64,000 bases of DNA from Sphagnum compactum (lineage: Eukaryota > Bryophyta > Sphagnopsida > Sphagnales), in NCBI GenBank assembly GCA_965153455.1, contig OZ234495.1, positions 20,208,875 through 20,272,874 on the forward strand. The letters run 5' to 3'. The number at the start of each line of letters is the position of its first letter. Position 1 is the first letter of the stretch. The translations under genes and the position numbers were made by a program. This document shows, in pieces, positions 36,901 through 48,835 of this stretch. Under the pieces are notes generated by a model. The model searched no databases, had not been told where the DNA came from, and worked only from the letters and a program-made list of their open reading frames with translations.

Positions 36901-38384
36901 TTGTTTGGTTTCCAGACTCACAAAGGGAATCGAGGGATGGGTGTGTGTATAATATGTGTGTGTGTGTGAAAAGAGATGCTCGCCATCCATCCGTCTTGTA
37001 AGCTTGAGGTCCACACAGCTGGAGCTCAACCCAAACGTCACCTGTTATGGTCTGACAATGGCTGGCCAACTGGGATTCAACATGAAGCTGGTGTGATGAT
37101 GATATTTTTAACAGGCAAGCCAGTCAAAAGGAGTGCAACATAACAACAACAGGTGGGCCTTTGGCCTTTTTTGGGAGTTGGGGGTGAAAGAGGAGGAGGA
37201 AGAGGAGGAGGAAAAATTATTAGTACGAGTGTTGTGTGGTTATTTGATTGTTTAAAGAACTGTCGGTTCCAATTTTATACATACATATTAGAGAATCGTC
37301 GATGATGCCAGATATTTCAACCATCTTAAAAGGATTTCACAATAAGAACCGGCGGATATAAGGGCCTTGCTAGTTGAATTGCTTTCATTTGTTGAGCACC
37401 ACAAATATATATACCCGACTCAGTTATTTGATCTTTTGAAGCACGTGTTTATGAATCCTAATAATCACCCTAAGAACTAACCATTGGAGTTTAGTCTTGT
37501 TTTTTATGATCACCACAACATTTCTATCTAAAGGCCACTTGAGCTTTACTGAGATCAAAAACTCAATGCCCTCAATAGGGAACCCTAACTTCGTAAGAAC
37601 TAAAGTAAACCTGTTGAAACTAGTAAGAAAATTTGTAAAGTGCAGGTGTCAAGGGGATTCCAGGTGTAATACCCTCTTCACACAGGGAGCCTTACAAGTG
37701 TAATATCCCCCAAACAGGGGACGACGTTACACATGTACACTTGTAACGCCCCCAACATTTTTTGATGCTCAAGTTTAGTGGTTAGCATTGGCAGTGTAAG
37801 CGCATCTCCAACGGTGCTGAGTATGTGACTCCAGACAGTATAATTTATTGCGAAAAAGTCAAAATGTGCCGGTTTACCTCAGGAAACTAGGTTTTCTGCA
37901 CGAAATTCGTGCAGCTTTGCCGTGGCTGGTGAAAGGCGCAACACAGTTGTGCACCTCCGAAAAAGAGTGTAATAAATTGGACCTGACTGCGGCTCAGTAT
38001 TTCTTTTGATTGGTCCAGGTGGTTTGTTATTAGTAGTCCTCACGTATATGCAGTTCCCGTTACAGTTTTATTGATGGGGTTGCCAAAACAAAAAAAAACA
38101 GCTAAACTTAGACATTTAATTTTATTATCCAGAGTGACAAACTGAGCACCGGTGGATATGCTCTAATCCCATCCCCCACAGGCCGAGCCCAAAACTGAGC
38201 AAAATTCTGCCCCCCACACTCTCACCCTAATGAACGAAGGCAAATTAGGAGCAAATAAAGATCTAACTGAATTTTTTTTTAAATATGTAATATTTTGAGT
38301 TTGTGGGAAAAGAAAAATGTCCATCAAATTATGTTTTAAGTTTCTGTAATATATTACACCAGCCTAAGGTACTATACAGTGTTT
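36901..38384. other. Intergenic; short TGTAA(C/T)NCCC repeats
   Basis: A GT microsatellite lies near 36943-36968. At about 37660-37755 TGTAATACCC, TGTAATATCCCCC and TGTAACGCCCCC follow each other with similar spacers. Plant gypsy LTRs often begin TGTAACACCC, so these could be LTR ends, but no partner LTR or internal domain was found. Confidence 0.3.
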
Positions 38385-38510
38385 TTTTTGTTTTTTTTTT
38401 CACAATTTCGTGATGTAGCCAGGTGGTGATCATCCATAAGTTGATTTAGCCAAATTTGACAATTAAAATTGAAAGGAACTTTTTTTTAATAAAAATCCTT
38501 ATATTCTGTA
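38385..38510 (-). repeat. Dispersed repeat family, copy C (minus, truncated)
   Basis: Its reverse complement contains the CAAATTTGGCTAAATC core, GGATGATCACCACCTGGCTACATCAC and then an A-rich tail, matching the 3' part of copies A and D. The 5' part is missing or diverged. Confidence 0.55.
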
Positions 38511-39570
38511 TGTTACAATGTGGTGATTTAAAAGGAGATGAAGATGTGAAATCAAACAAACCATAAAAAAAGTGGTCGCTACAAGGGGGAGAGGGGCCTG
38601 AAAATGTCACAATCCATGACTATTAATTAATTAATCAATTGAATTGTGTGCATCATGACACCCAAGAGGAGGGAGTTTCCGGGCGAGCCAGAGAGACAGG
38701 GTCCCCTGAAATATCCAGATGTCAATGGGTCGGCCACTAAATTTTCTTCATGCCGAGAGCACCGAGATTCACGCACCAGATTTTTTTTGGGTAGAGAACC
38801 CAAGAAAGTTAAACAAAGTCAAGTTTTCTAATCCAATGATGACACCACTAAAAATGCAAAAAAAAAAAAAATTTAAAAAAAATTCCTAGTGAGAGTGGGC
38901 TATGCTACGACGAGTTGTTCTCTCGGCCGCGTGTCAAATCCACCGGGTATATTGACAAGTTGTAATGCATTGAGAGGTTGTAGTCGGTTAGACTCGATAG
39001 CCCCCGCCCCCGCCCCCCCACGTCTTGTTCTCATTAGAAATTCTTTTAGAACAATAATATCGGAACTAACCATACGTTGTGCCGTGTGGTTCATTTGGAA
39101 GGTTAGATGGACACACAAAGTTCTAACCGTCTCTTTTAAATATTATATTAAAAAGTTTATGAACGACTTCCTATACCATACCTTGCCACATAACACCACA
39201 TTGAGTTCAACATTTTTTAAAATTTTTTTTCCCACTTTCTCCGTTTGTTGGATTGAAATGCACGGAAAAGTTTGGTACACAATCAAGCAGACAACAATCC
39301 TTTTGGAGGAACATCCTCTCGGTGTGAAAATAAGCCTCCCCCCGGCAGATTTTGTGGGGTCACAATTTGTACGTCTTCCTCCTCTTCCATGTTTTATTGT
39401 CTTGAAAAAGAAAGGAAAAAAAAAGAAAAGAGAAGAAACCAAACATATGCTGCATACCTCCGAAACGTACCCCTCCCCCTTCAACCCCCCACCCAGTAGA
39501 CCCAATTTGGTTTCATTTGGGGAAAGGAAGGGGTCTTGGATTTTTTTAAATTTTCAATTGTGTTTTTATC
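38511..39570. other. Intergenic; non-AT-rich island at about 38885-39030
   Basis: A GTG-initiated frame (38889-39626) runs through a more GC-balanced island and then low-complexity sequence. The island could be a mobile-element fragment. No family could be assigned. Confidence 0.35.
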
Positions 39571-39820
39571 ATAAACTTCCTAAGTCACAATTTGATGACA
39601 ATAATGTGAAATTTATTTTTTCATAGATTTATATTATTTAAACATGAATGTCATGTGTTTAAAACATGCCTAAAACATGGATAAGTAAAATGAAAAAAAT
39701 TCATCTTATCTATATATATATGTTTTTAAATACATGGCATTTAATTTTTAAATAATACAAATCTATGAAAATTAAAATTTTCACAATTATTATTGTCAAA
39801 TTGTGACCTAAGACGTTTAT
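39571..39820. repeat. MITE-like fold-back element
   Basis: The left arm (39571 to about 39665) and the right arm (about 39725-39820) are imperfect reverse complements. They share ATAAAC(T/G)TC(C/T)TA(A/G)GTCACAA, GACAATAAT, TTTCATAGATTT and TATTATTTAAA, and the loop is about 60 bp. Size and AT content suit a MITE. A flanking target-site duplication was not evident. Confidence 0.75.
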
Positions 39821-40734
39821 CATTTGATGTTTTGCAAATTCTTAATTTAGTGTTGAACATGTTCCTAATAGGATTTCACTTTGTCCCATACACTTTGCTC
39901 AGCATCGGTCTCTTGAAACATATATAAAATTGCAACTTAATGTTCTCATGTTTAGAGCAAATTCTTTCTATATTGAGGAATCTTCAAAAAAAATAATTGT
40001 AATAACTCAATCAATCAAATTGGCTTATTGCAAAAATTCTGAACTTAAAAGGCACCCCCAAAACTAATTAATAATTAATTAAAATTTATAGAATGTTGAG
40101 ATTTTCAAAATATAAAATCTTCAAAGAACCAAAAATTGTGAAGGAAAATTAAAAAAACCCTATAGGAATATTCAAGAAAATAAATAAATTTCTAACTTAC
40201 TATATAGGGTTTCCAGAAAAAACCAACAAACCAAATGCCAAGATCGAGGTCCCGGGATTTGGTCCAACAAAATGCTTGCAGTTCCTCACGTGACGCACAG
40301 TGCCACCGCCCAAACCAGGTGACGATTGGAGCACGTGTCGAGGTCTTAAAGGTTACGGATACCTTTTCTTTTATTCTTTTCTTTTCCCCTTGTGATTAAA
40401 CCAGTCCTAGTTCGGGTATAAGTGCTTCATCCCCACTTAGATGCCATCCCTTCGTGGATGATTTCATCGAACTCTGGAAGGGCAATTCTAGCTGGGCCCA
40501 GGGATGGTCTTATGGATGAAATTAGGTTATCAGTTCGGTTATGAGCGGTTAACACAGGGCACGTATTACCGTGCTTAGTCAGAGGCTCGGTAACCGTGGG
40601 TTAAAAAAAAAACACTCAACGTGTCCAAAAAAGACTACAGCCAAGTTGCCCACACAAACGGTGAGGCGTTCTTTTAATTAAAAAAAGAAAAAACCTGCCT
40701 TTTTCTTTTTCGAAGGGGACGATTCTGTGATGCA
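39821..40734. other. Intergenic, distal upstream region of the ERD7-like gene
   Basis: AT-rich to about 40220, then a GC-richer segment with two CACGTG hexamers (40287-40292 and 40332-40337). No coding sequence was recognised. Confidence 0.45.
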
Positions 40735-40965
40735 ATGTTTTATTTGGTCAATTTTGTGGTGTACCCAAAGTGGTGATCATCTGCAGGAAGGTTTAGCCAA
40801 ATTTGGCTACAAGCTAAGTAAAATTTCTTGAACATCCATATATATAAAGTTTCGGCTACCTATTTGAAACCATGTAGAGAAAGAATTGTAATAATTTTTC
40901 GAAATCTGGCTATTGAAAATCTCGAAAACGCACCTTGATTTTAATTTTGGAACTTTTTTAATTTC
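40735..40965 (-). repeat. Dispersed repeat family, copy D (minus)
   Basis: Its reverse complement matches copy A almost end to end: AAAATCAAG...GAGATTTTCAATAGCCAGA, TTTCTCTACATGGTTTCA, TAGCTTGTAGCCAAATTTGG, then GATGATCACCACTTTGGGTAC. It lies just upstream of the ERD7-like gene. Confidence 0.65.
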
Positions 40966-41041
40966 GCACCAAAAATGAAACGCTGCCAGCAATTAAAAAA
41001 AAAGGCAGATTCTGTCAATTCCAGGTGACAACCAGGATTGG

Positions 41042-41047
41042 CACGTG
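41042..41047. promoter_or_regulatory. G-box/ABRE-like element (CACGTGG) upstream of ERD7-like gene
   Basis: CACGTGG lies some 60 bp before the region where the 5' leader probably starts. Two more CACGTG hexamers are at 40287 and 40332. ACGTGG/TC is the binding core for ABA-responsive bZIP factors, and ERD7 family genes are named for early dehydration induction, so ABA control is a reasonable inference. Confidence 0.45.
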
Positions 41048-41099
41048 GAACCTGGCTCCCCTTTCCCCCCTCCCCCGTTTGTTTATAGCGCCTCGTGTT

Positions 41100-41735
41100 C
41101 CGCTCCTCAGTTTTCCATAACGTTCGTTCTCGCAGCCAGCCAGCAGCAGCAGCGCCATCGCCAAGGAGGACGCACATAGCATCATTTCTCGCAGCTTTTC
41201 GCAACTGTAAGTTTCTTGTGAAGTCTTTTTGTTGTTGCAGTTTGGTTCTTGACCTTAAACTGCACATTTTAATCTAAATATTGTACGATTTGGTGCATTA
41301 TTGGCGCGTATTATGAGTCGTCAAGGTTTTGCTTGGATTTTATGTTTCTTTGTTTCCTTGTTTTGTTCGTGTGTGTGCCAGAGGAGAGGTATCTAATCTA
41401 CTGCAGTTACACAGCACTATATTTTCTGTTGCAAGTGATTCTTGTAGAAAGTTCTTGCACAGTTGAATGACGCTATCCTTATTATGCGATGGCGAATTTG
41501 CGATCTTTGGTTCAATCAAAGTTTGCTTGATGTTTGGAAGAAAAAGTGTTCGTGTTTGTGTTCGTGTTGTTGTGCGTGATCTTTTGACGTGAATTAGTTT
41601 GTGTTGTGTGTTTTCGTTCAGGGAAGTTGTGGATTTTTTCTGATCTGGTGGTATTGGATCTCCTGTTTGTCAGGTGGTTCTTTTTTTTTAATGTACGTAA
41701 TCGAGGTGGTTTCCTGAGAGTCAGGGGGGTCTGGA
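41100..41735 (+). promoter_or_regulatory. 5' leader of the ERD7-like gene with a probable UTR intron
   Basis: A GTAAGT donor lies at about 41208 after CGCAACT, and possible acceptors lie at about 41673 (TTTGTCAG) and 41724. Removing that intron would leave a short leader before the ATG at 41736. The exact ends are not certain. Confidence 0.35.
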
Positions 41736-43440
41736 ATGGGAGGCGAGTCCAGTTCCAGTACTGCAGCCAGTGGTAATGTGGCGAACTTTGTTCTGCCCCC
41801 CATGGGAAGCGAGACAGAATTGGTGAAGATTGCGGGGGCGCAATTGTGTTTGATAGATGGAGAGGAGAGCGTGCTGATGCAGTGCGGCGATTTCTCCTTG
41901 CGCTTGCTGAAGCAGGCACATAGTCCACTGGCAGCGGTTGTTGCGGCCGTCGGCGAAGTGCAATGGCCTGTTGGCAAAGATGCACCGGTGTTGAAAGTTT
42001 GGAACCGTCGCTACACATTTGCTCTGCCTGGCTTGGTATATGGGATTCTCTTTCCGGATGACACTCCGGAGCACGTCATTGAGCAGTTAGAAGGAGTCAT
42101 GGATCAGTTCTGCACCTTCGAAGTGCATCAAGAAATGTTAGCGAAGTTCGCAGGTAAATCTCAGTGTTGTTGCAGATCTGAATCCGATTGTTGTTTGCAT
42201 GCCACAACAAAAATCCTGCTCGGAATCCACAGAACTCTTTCCTGATATAGACCGTGCTAACTTCAATCTCTCTCTCTATCCTTGTGTCCCAGCAGAGCAG
42301 CTCAGCCCTCCGTTCATCGGAGGAGGAAGTCGAGGTGTTGCCGAGTATTGGACGGCCGTGGCACCAGACGTGGAGACGCTGAGTTCGAGAATTGCTCGGC
42401 AGATCTGCAGCACATCAAGCATAGTGGCGGACAGCATTGTGATGGGAGGACAGTGGGCGTCTCTGGGCATTCAGCAGGGCGGCTCGTTCGTGAGAAGTCA
42501 GGTAGGAGCTGGAGCATCCACTGCAGCGGCGGTGGAAGGAGGAGGGCCCCCGGAAGCTATGATGAGTCCACGCATGTTGAAACGCATGCAGCAAGCGCGT
42601 CGTATGTCTGCAGTGGCCAAGATGATGTCCAGGACTCTTCTCAAAGGTGCTATCAGTGCAACAGGTCACGTTGCAGGCAGTCTTGGTCTTGATGTAAACG
42701 CTACTACTACTATCAGCAGCAGCAGTACTCCGGAATCAGGAGGCGCAAATGAAGTGGCGGTAGCAAGCGTTGACGCGTTTGCTAAAGTTGTGGAAGCAGT
42801 GGAGACGGCAGGAAAGTCGGTTTACGGAGTGACCAGTGTAGTGGGCACCGATCTTGTGCAACAAAAGTTCGGCCTTGATGCAGGCAAAGTTGTGCAAGAT
42901 AGTTTAGGCGCCGTTGGGAATGTGATAAACACGGCGTGGACATTGAACAAAATGGGATTGAAAATGCTCTTGCAAGTAGCTGCGGCGTCAACTGCGCTTA
43001 GTTCGCGAACTTCCACCGGACGGAGAACAACACAATCCAGCTATACTACGACAAGCAGCCGGAGTGAGGAGCAGCAGCCTGCGTCACCGGCATCCACCAT
43101 GTCGCCACTCTTCCATCAAATCACGCTTTCGCCTCCGAAACAACAACAACAGCCCGGCGAGCAAGAAACCCCCCTCTCCTTGAATCTGTTACTTCCAGAC
43201 AGCACTTCTTCTCTGCGACGACCTCCTCCTATGCGCACGCAAACATTTTTTGGTCCATCAAATCGGCAGACTGCAACTTTGTCGAGCTCTTTTACGCCCA
43301 GAGGCAATTACACTTCGTCGTCACTACCACCTGGCACTCATCTCCATAGCCCATTCCAGCAGTATTCTCGATCACAAGCTCCATCTTCCCCATCTCCTTT
43401 CAACTTCCCATTTGGTACCGATCAACCCAAGACTCCATAA
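41736..43440 (+). CDS. ERD7: ERD7-like senescence/dehydration-associated protein
   Basis: Two exons, 41736-42153 and 42293 (or 42296)-43440, give about 521 residues. The acceptor is a NAGNAG (CAGCAG), so two forms differing by one Ala are possible. Exon 1 encodes the conserved plant N-terminal domain (KIAGAQLCLIDGEES, GDFSLRLL, VGEVQWPVGKD). Exon 2 encodes a senescence domain (Pfam PF06911; roughly residues 165-365) with GGG/PEAMMSPRMLKRMQQAR, AKMMSRTLLKGAIS and YGVTSVVGTDLVQQKFGLDAG, then a Ser/Pro/Gln-rich, probably disordered tail of about 130 residues. ERD7 relatives are induced by drought and cold and associate with lipid droplets or membranes; their biochemical action is not settled. 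The gene looks intact. Paralogues are expected in plants, so the symbol denotes the family. Confidence 0.9.
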
Positions 43441-43554
43441 ATTGCAGGAGACTTGCAGCGATGTACTCACCAGCTTTGACAAAGGCATTCATTCAAGCCC
43501 AAGAATTTGTTGGAGTTGTGAGTGGGTGGGTGGGTGGGGCGAGGGGCGAGGGGA
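43441..43554 (+). other. Start of the ERD7-like 3' flank
   Basis: Short non-coding stretch after the stop with a GGGT/GGGGCGA-rich run (about 43525-43555) directly before the tandem array. Confidence 0.5.
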
Positions 43555-43915
43555 GGAGCTTCGCATGAAATGCGAGTGGGAAGCTGTGGGAAGAAGCTGA
43601 AGTGGCAGATTCTTTTTGTACATGGGTTATAAATGTTTTTTCCCCACCTTCATTTCAAGAGATGTTGCTATCATCATCACTGAGGGAGCTTCTTCGTGAA
43701 TGTGGGTCAGAAGCTCAAGTGGTGGATTTTTTTTTGTACATCATGGGTTGCAAATGTTTTGCGCGCAACCTTCATTTCGAGAGAGATTACTATCATCATA
43801 ATCACTGAAGGAGCTTTACATGAATGTGGATTGGAGGCGAAATTTTGTATACTGGTTGTGAGCGTTGTACATAACCTTCATTTCAAGAGAGATTGCTATC
43901 ATTATCTCTGCAGGA
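43555..43915 (+). repeat. Three tandem units of about 125-130 bp in the ERD7-like 3' flank
   Basis: Units begin with GGAGCTT at 43555, 43685 and 43810. Each contains a GAATGTGG- or AAATGCGAG-type block, a T run with GTACAT or a related form, a CCTTCATTTCAAGAGA block and ATTGCTATCATCAT. They probably lie within or just past the 3' UTR, so copy number could affect poly(A) choice or transcript folding. Confidence 0.85.
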
Positions 43916-44717
43916 AAGTACATTGGAGGCAGCTGAGGTCAAGATCTGGCGCACAGATTTTGACAAGAGGTTGCAATCTGTCTATAGCGCAAAGCTTCAA
44001 ACATATACAACTCATTTGGACTGTACAGTGTTGTCCCTGACTTCATTCAGTTCTGGTAATTCTCAAAACACACTGCTCCCACGTTCAACAGTTTGAAGAG
44101 GGTAACAACAATCAAAGAACACTGTGTTTTTCTATGTATTTAACTGTGAGATGTAGAGGGGTGGGTAGTAGATATTGGAAGAAAGCACAATCCCACAAAT
44201 GCCAGATCAAGAGCAGCACCCAGAACTGAAATTGCACAAAATGAGTACCTAGTTCTTCGTTTTTTCTCCCCCCCAGTATTTGTGCAAGTCAAGAGGGAAA
44301 CTGTACAAACTAGAGAGGTGTGGGTGTTGGGGATTTTCATGTGTGGGAAGATTTGGGAATTTAAATGTTATTAGTGTGTGTAGAAACTCCATAGCCAAAT
44401 GTTTGTTCTAATGTTCAACTATTGGACTCATACAAGTTTTGTTGTCAAGATGTGCCGTGGATTGGCATCTCTATTAATTTGAACAGAGCAATGTTTTTAC
44501 ACTCCCTGTTCCGCAACTTGTTGACTCTTCTTCTTCTCAATTACTCTTGAAATAGGCAATTACACAGGCTAAGAAGGGTCCTATCTTTTGTCCCTTATGT
44601 GATTTTCCACCTCAAAAAGTCCCAGAAAGGTTTCAAGATAGACCCTTCTCCTGTACAGAAAGCCCGAATAAGAGGTAAGGGGAGATTGTGTGGTTTCTGG
44701 TCTTAAGGAACTTGAGC
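43916..44717. other. Intergenic, no gene seen
   Basis: Mixed sequence with short frames that do not resemble known proteins. Confidence 0.5.
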
Positions 44718-44905
44718 CTGGTATATTGACTAGTACTGGTCTTGGTATCAAAGAAAAAAACTAGAGTGGTATGATGACATGAGGCAAGTAATACCTAACT
44801 GGTATGCAATCCTGGTATACTGACTGGTATTGGTCTTGGTATCAAAGAACTGACTAGAGTGGTATATGACATGAAGCAATAAGTACCAGGCTGGTACGAA
44901 AGTTT
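44718..44905. repeat. Two tandem copies of a 94-bp unit
   Basis: CTGGTATATTGACTAGTACT and CTGGTATACTGACTGGTATT start the units at 44718 and 44812. Both continue with GGTCTTGGTATCAAAGAA, an ACTAGAGTGGTAT block and ATGACATGA. Confidence 0.85.
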
Positions 44906-45047
44906 AAAAGAAGATCCAATACTAGTATACGAGGTTTGATATGATGTTTTTGGAAGATTGAAGACCAGTACTGCTCGTATATTATATTCTGACCATGCAC
45001 TGGTATATTATCTCCAATTAGTTATGTACTAATCATGCACATCCTTT
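44906..45047. other. Spacer between two tandem arrays
   Basis: AT-rich sequence with further CTGGTA/CCAGTA fragments related to the previous array. Confidence 0.4.
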
Positions 45048-45465
45048 TACCTACATAGTAACCACTTGCATGCCCATTATGATACATACCCACTTACATA
45101 GGTAGGTTGTAGTTAAATGTAGGTATGGGAAAGGTGACCTACATAGTAACCACTTGCATTCCCCCTATGATATGTACCCCACTTACATATATAGTTAGTA
45201 GTTAAATAGATACGGGAAAGGTGACCTACGTAGTAACCACTTGCATTCCCCCTATGATATGTACCCCACTTACATATGTAGTTAGTAGTTAAATAGATAC
45301 GGTAATGGTGACCTACGTAGTAATGACTTGCATTCCCCCTATGATATGTACCCCACTTACATATGTAGTTAGTAGTCAAATGCATATGGGAAAGGTGACC
45401 TACATAGTAACCACTTGCATTCCCCCTATGACACATACCCCACTTACATAGGTAGTTAGTAGTTA
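45048..45465. repeat. Minisatellite, about five units of 87 bp
   Basis: GTGACCTAC starts units at 45134, 45221, 45308 and 45395; a diverged first unit begins near 45048. The period is exactly 87 bp, a multiple of three, which is why one minus-strand frame stays open across four units (29-residue repeats). Nothing else suggests it is coding. Confidence 0.9.
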
Positions 45466-46879
45466 CAAGGTTTGAACTTCACATCCATGATTTGTCCAAG
45501 TTTAGAATCTTCAATTAAATCAAAACATAGCAAAAGACAACATTTGTTAGAAAAATCTTGAATGGTGGGCACCCAAAAAATAAACATGAACTGAACTACT
45601 TAGTTCATTATATCCACTTATAGTTCAATGGCTCTTTTGAGTCTTCATTAACAACATTCACTTAAGCTCCATCTTAACTTGGTTATTGAGAACATAAGAT
45701 CAAAAACAAGGGCAAGGGCCACATTACATATGCAATTGTAAGTACATTATTGAGATATTAAATCATACATGTTATAGTAGTTTTTGCACACTACATTATG
45801 CAAAAAGTCAGTACATTACCATATTAAGTTAGTATATCATATGTGCTCATAATTTTAGTACATTACATTATTCAAAAGTGAGTACAATTAAGTTAGAACA
45901 TCATCTGTTATCATTTTTTTGTTGCACATTGCATTATTTCAAAACTTTTGTTGTTTCCCCCTCTATCTACCCAAGTGGTAACCTTCCATTTAACTATTGC
46001 CACTCCATGGACTCTTGCCCTAGAGCTTAGGGAAGATGTATGGTTATCAGTCCACTAAGTATGTTTTTCTTGCCATATCTTTGGTATGGAAAGTGCAAAA
46101 CAAGAAGTATTCATTTGGTGGCCCCATTATGAGGCAAGGAAATTATGCATAGTACATGCATTTTTTGTTTGTTGAAACCCCTTTAATCCTTGAATTCAAT
46201 TATTATTTCTCATTCCCACTTTTGCCTCAACAATACCAATGCAATATTTATTTTCCTTCAGTTCATGCAATTTAACCCTGGTTTGTGCAATGATGTTGGC
46301 AATATTTTTCTTGAGGTTTTTGAAGTTGTAACAACATCACAACATTTGGAAAAAGAAAACCTAATTGAATGTAGGTGCATGGGAGGTGTAATGAACCTAA
46401 GATGGCATTGTTTTAATGGGTCCATTGAATATGCTTGTGGATGCAAGTTCTTGAACATTTTTGTCTTGTTTTGGTTTATACTAGTTGTAAATTTGTGTTT
46501 TCAAAAATGTCACTAGTTAGAACAAAACCTTTGCCACAAAGGTCTGGTACATATGTGTATTATCAAAGGGCTTGTCATGTGCAACAAAAGGACCAAAAGG
46601 TATTAACTAGAATCGTTTGTTTCGACCAAGTTTTATTTTAGTTCATTATTATATGAATGTAACCAATTTTAATTTTCACTAGATGTTTCAAAAAGGACCA
46701 AAAATAATGCAGGACACTAATAAGCACCATTCATGTGTGCATGTAGAATGAAAATTGCAATTGAAGTTGGAAAGGAAAGTAAGCTACATCTAATGGATGT
46801 AGCGTTTCTAATTGCCAAATTAGGTGGGTATGTCAAAGCAAAGGGTAGACATGCGGATGATTGCACACTTAATATATAG
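45466..46879. other. AT-rich interval, no gene recognised
   Basis: The frame at 46190-46516 is Cys-rich in its middle but has no recognised domain. Confidence 0.5.
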
Positions 46880-47400
46880 TTTATTTAAAATTTTGGACAT
46901 TCCTTTGAATTGCCGTTGGAATTCAAAGAGATATTTTAAAGACCCACTTGATGCACTTGCAACCATGAAAATCACCAAAAAGAAACAAGAAATGAGGAAA
47001 CTATAGAGTCTCAAAGTAAAGAGGTCAATGTTTGGTGATGTGGTAAAACAATTTGTGATTTGGAACTTAAAATCTTTGGACATTACTATGTTATTGTTGG
47101 AGTTGAAAGAAAGATGTTTTTGTAAAGCTCCAATTGATGTACCCATAGTTTTTTAGATGGCTCAAAACAAATGGAAAATGAGAAAAAATGGGTTTTGAAA
47201 GTGAAGGGTCTAAATTCTTTTTCAAGTATTTTGTGATTTGGATAGCTTGTCCTCTTTGTCCCTCCTCTTTATTATTCCTTTGCCTTTAGAATTCAAAAAG
47301 GTATTGTAGACCTTCACATAACACACCCATGGTCATGAAGATCGCTCAAAATGAAATAAAAATGAATAAGATATGTGTCAATGTTAAATCTAAATCTGTG
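46880..47400. repeat. Three degenerate tandem copies of about 190 bp
   Basis: Related blocks at about 46890-47010, 47070-47195 and 47268-47375 each begin with an ATTCCTTTG-like motif, pass through GGAATTCAAAGAG- or GAGTTGAAAGA-type sequence and end with a GAAAATGAGNAA-like A-rich block. They may come from an old repeated coding sequence, now full of stops. Confidence 0.45.
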
Positions 47401-48835
47401 GTGGGTGATTCTACCTTGCAATTGTTGTGAAAGATTAGTTAACAAAAAAAATTATGCACAACTTCATATAAATAACTCTAAAACATAACAAATGAAATAA
47501 ATCATTTAGTCAAACATAATATCATCCAAATTATGGTTATGAATTTCATACAAACATGGAGCATTCATTAACAATTTAACTACATCACCATTTTACTTCA
47601 TATTAGGATCAGTGATTTTTTTTCAATTTTCTTATGTTGTGTCATTGGCTAGCATCTTAAAAAGGACTTAGCATTGAATGGCAATAGAACAAGTAAGACA
47701 ATTAAAATAATTGTAATCTTGCTATTGTTTAGTAACTTACAAGAGCAAGCCTTTAACTCTAGTGAACCCAATTGAAAACCCCTGATTTTTTGGCAATTTG
47801 TTTTTAATTTATTAAAAAAAACCTTAGTACAGGATTGAGCTTTAACAACATTTTTGCATTTTGACAAAATTTCACAGAAGGAAAAACATTGATCAAGATT
47901 GCACAATGGTGAAAGCACTTATGGGAATTTGGCATAAAATCCCTATAAGACCACATACGTTTGAAATAAGTACACTCAATTCTTGTTAAGTTTTGGCATG
48001 CAAATTATGGCTACCATCCTCATTCATCCACTTTCTCTTTAAAACTTTATCACTCAATTTACTAAGTGTCGAGTTTCATCTACCAAAATTGTAAATATAG
48101 TTACAGGTGTGAACATTTGTGCAATGAATGCCAATATTTCCTAGTCTTTTGCCATTTCCACCTTTAGAACTTGTTCTTGGCATTTAAATTATGGATTTTA
48201 TTTTGATCAGCCTCTAGTATTAAAAGATAAATGGCCTTCAGAATGTTTTTAAATATGACTTAGACCCTTTCTTTCTACAAATTGTCCAATTCTTCCTTGT
48301 AATAGTGCTTTCATGTAATGAAGTTGGACAAGTTTAAATCATGAATCTCAAAGTTAGGTATGACTTAGCTTAGGTTTTTCCATATATATAAGTGTTCTTT
48401 ATATGTGGGGCAATTACTTCTGCAAGCAATTGGTGAGAATTTTGTAAAGGGTTGAAACCAATGTTAACCAATTATTGCTCTAATACAAGCCATGATGCCC
48501 TTTTATTCATCCCTTGTGCTCCCATGTTACCAAGCTCCTGACACCAACTAACTCCTGGCTATTTGCACAACCGATGACACACAATGTTAGCATAAAGTCT
48601 CTTGAACTTATCTGGACTTGACTCGCTAACTAAATCTAAAACTCGCTAAGACGAGGCTAAAACTTAGTCTAAATGCAAGTCCAAGGCCTTGACAGCCATG
48701 GCCCTTGTCATGACTCGTGGCCTAACCACACAAAGTCATTCCAAATACAACTCCAAGTTGTCTCAGGTCTTTTTTTTCATAACAGATAAGGTAGATTATT
48801 TTTTATTTTTGGACATACAAGGTATCACTATCAAA
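47401..48835. other. AT-rich interval, no gene recognised
   Basis: No domain, RNA gene or repeat with clear boundaries was found. Frames are short and of biased composition. Confidence 0.5.

Noticed and set aside
38889-39626. 245-codon plus-strand frame
   Set aside because: It begins with GTG, crosses C runs and Lys-rich simple sequence, and no domain or splice-supported start was found.
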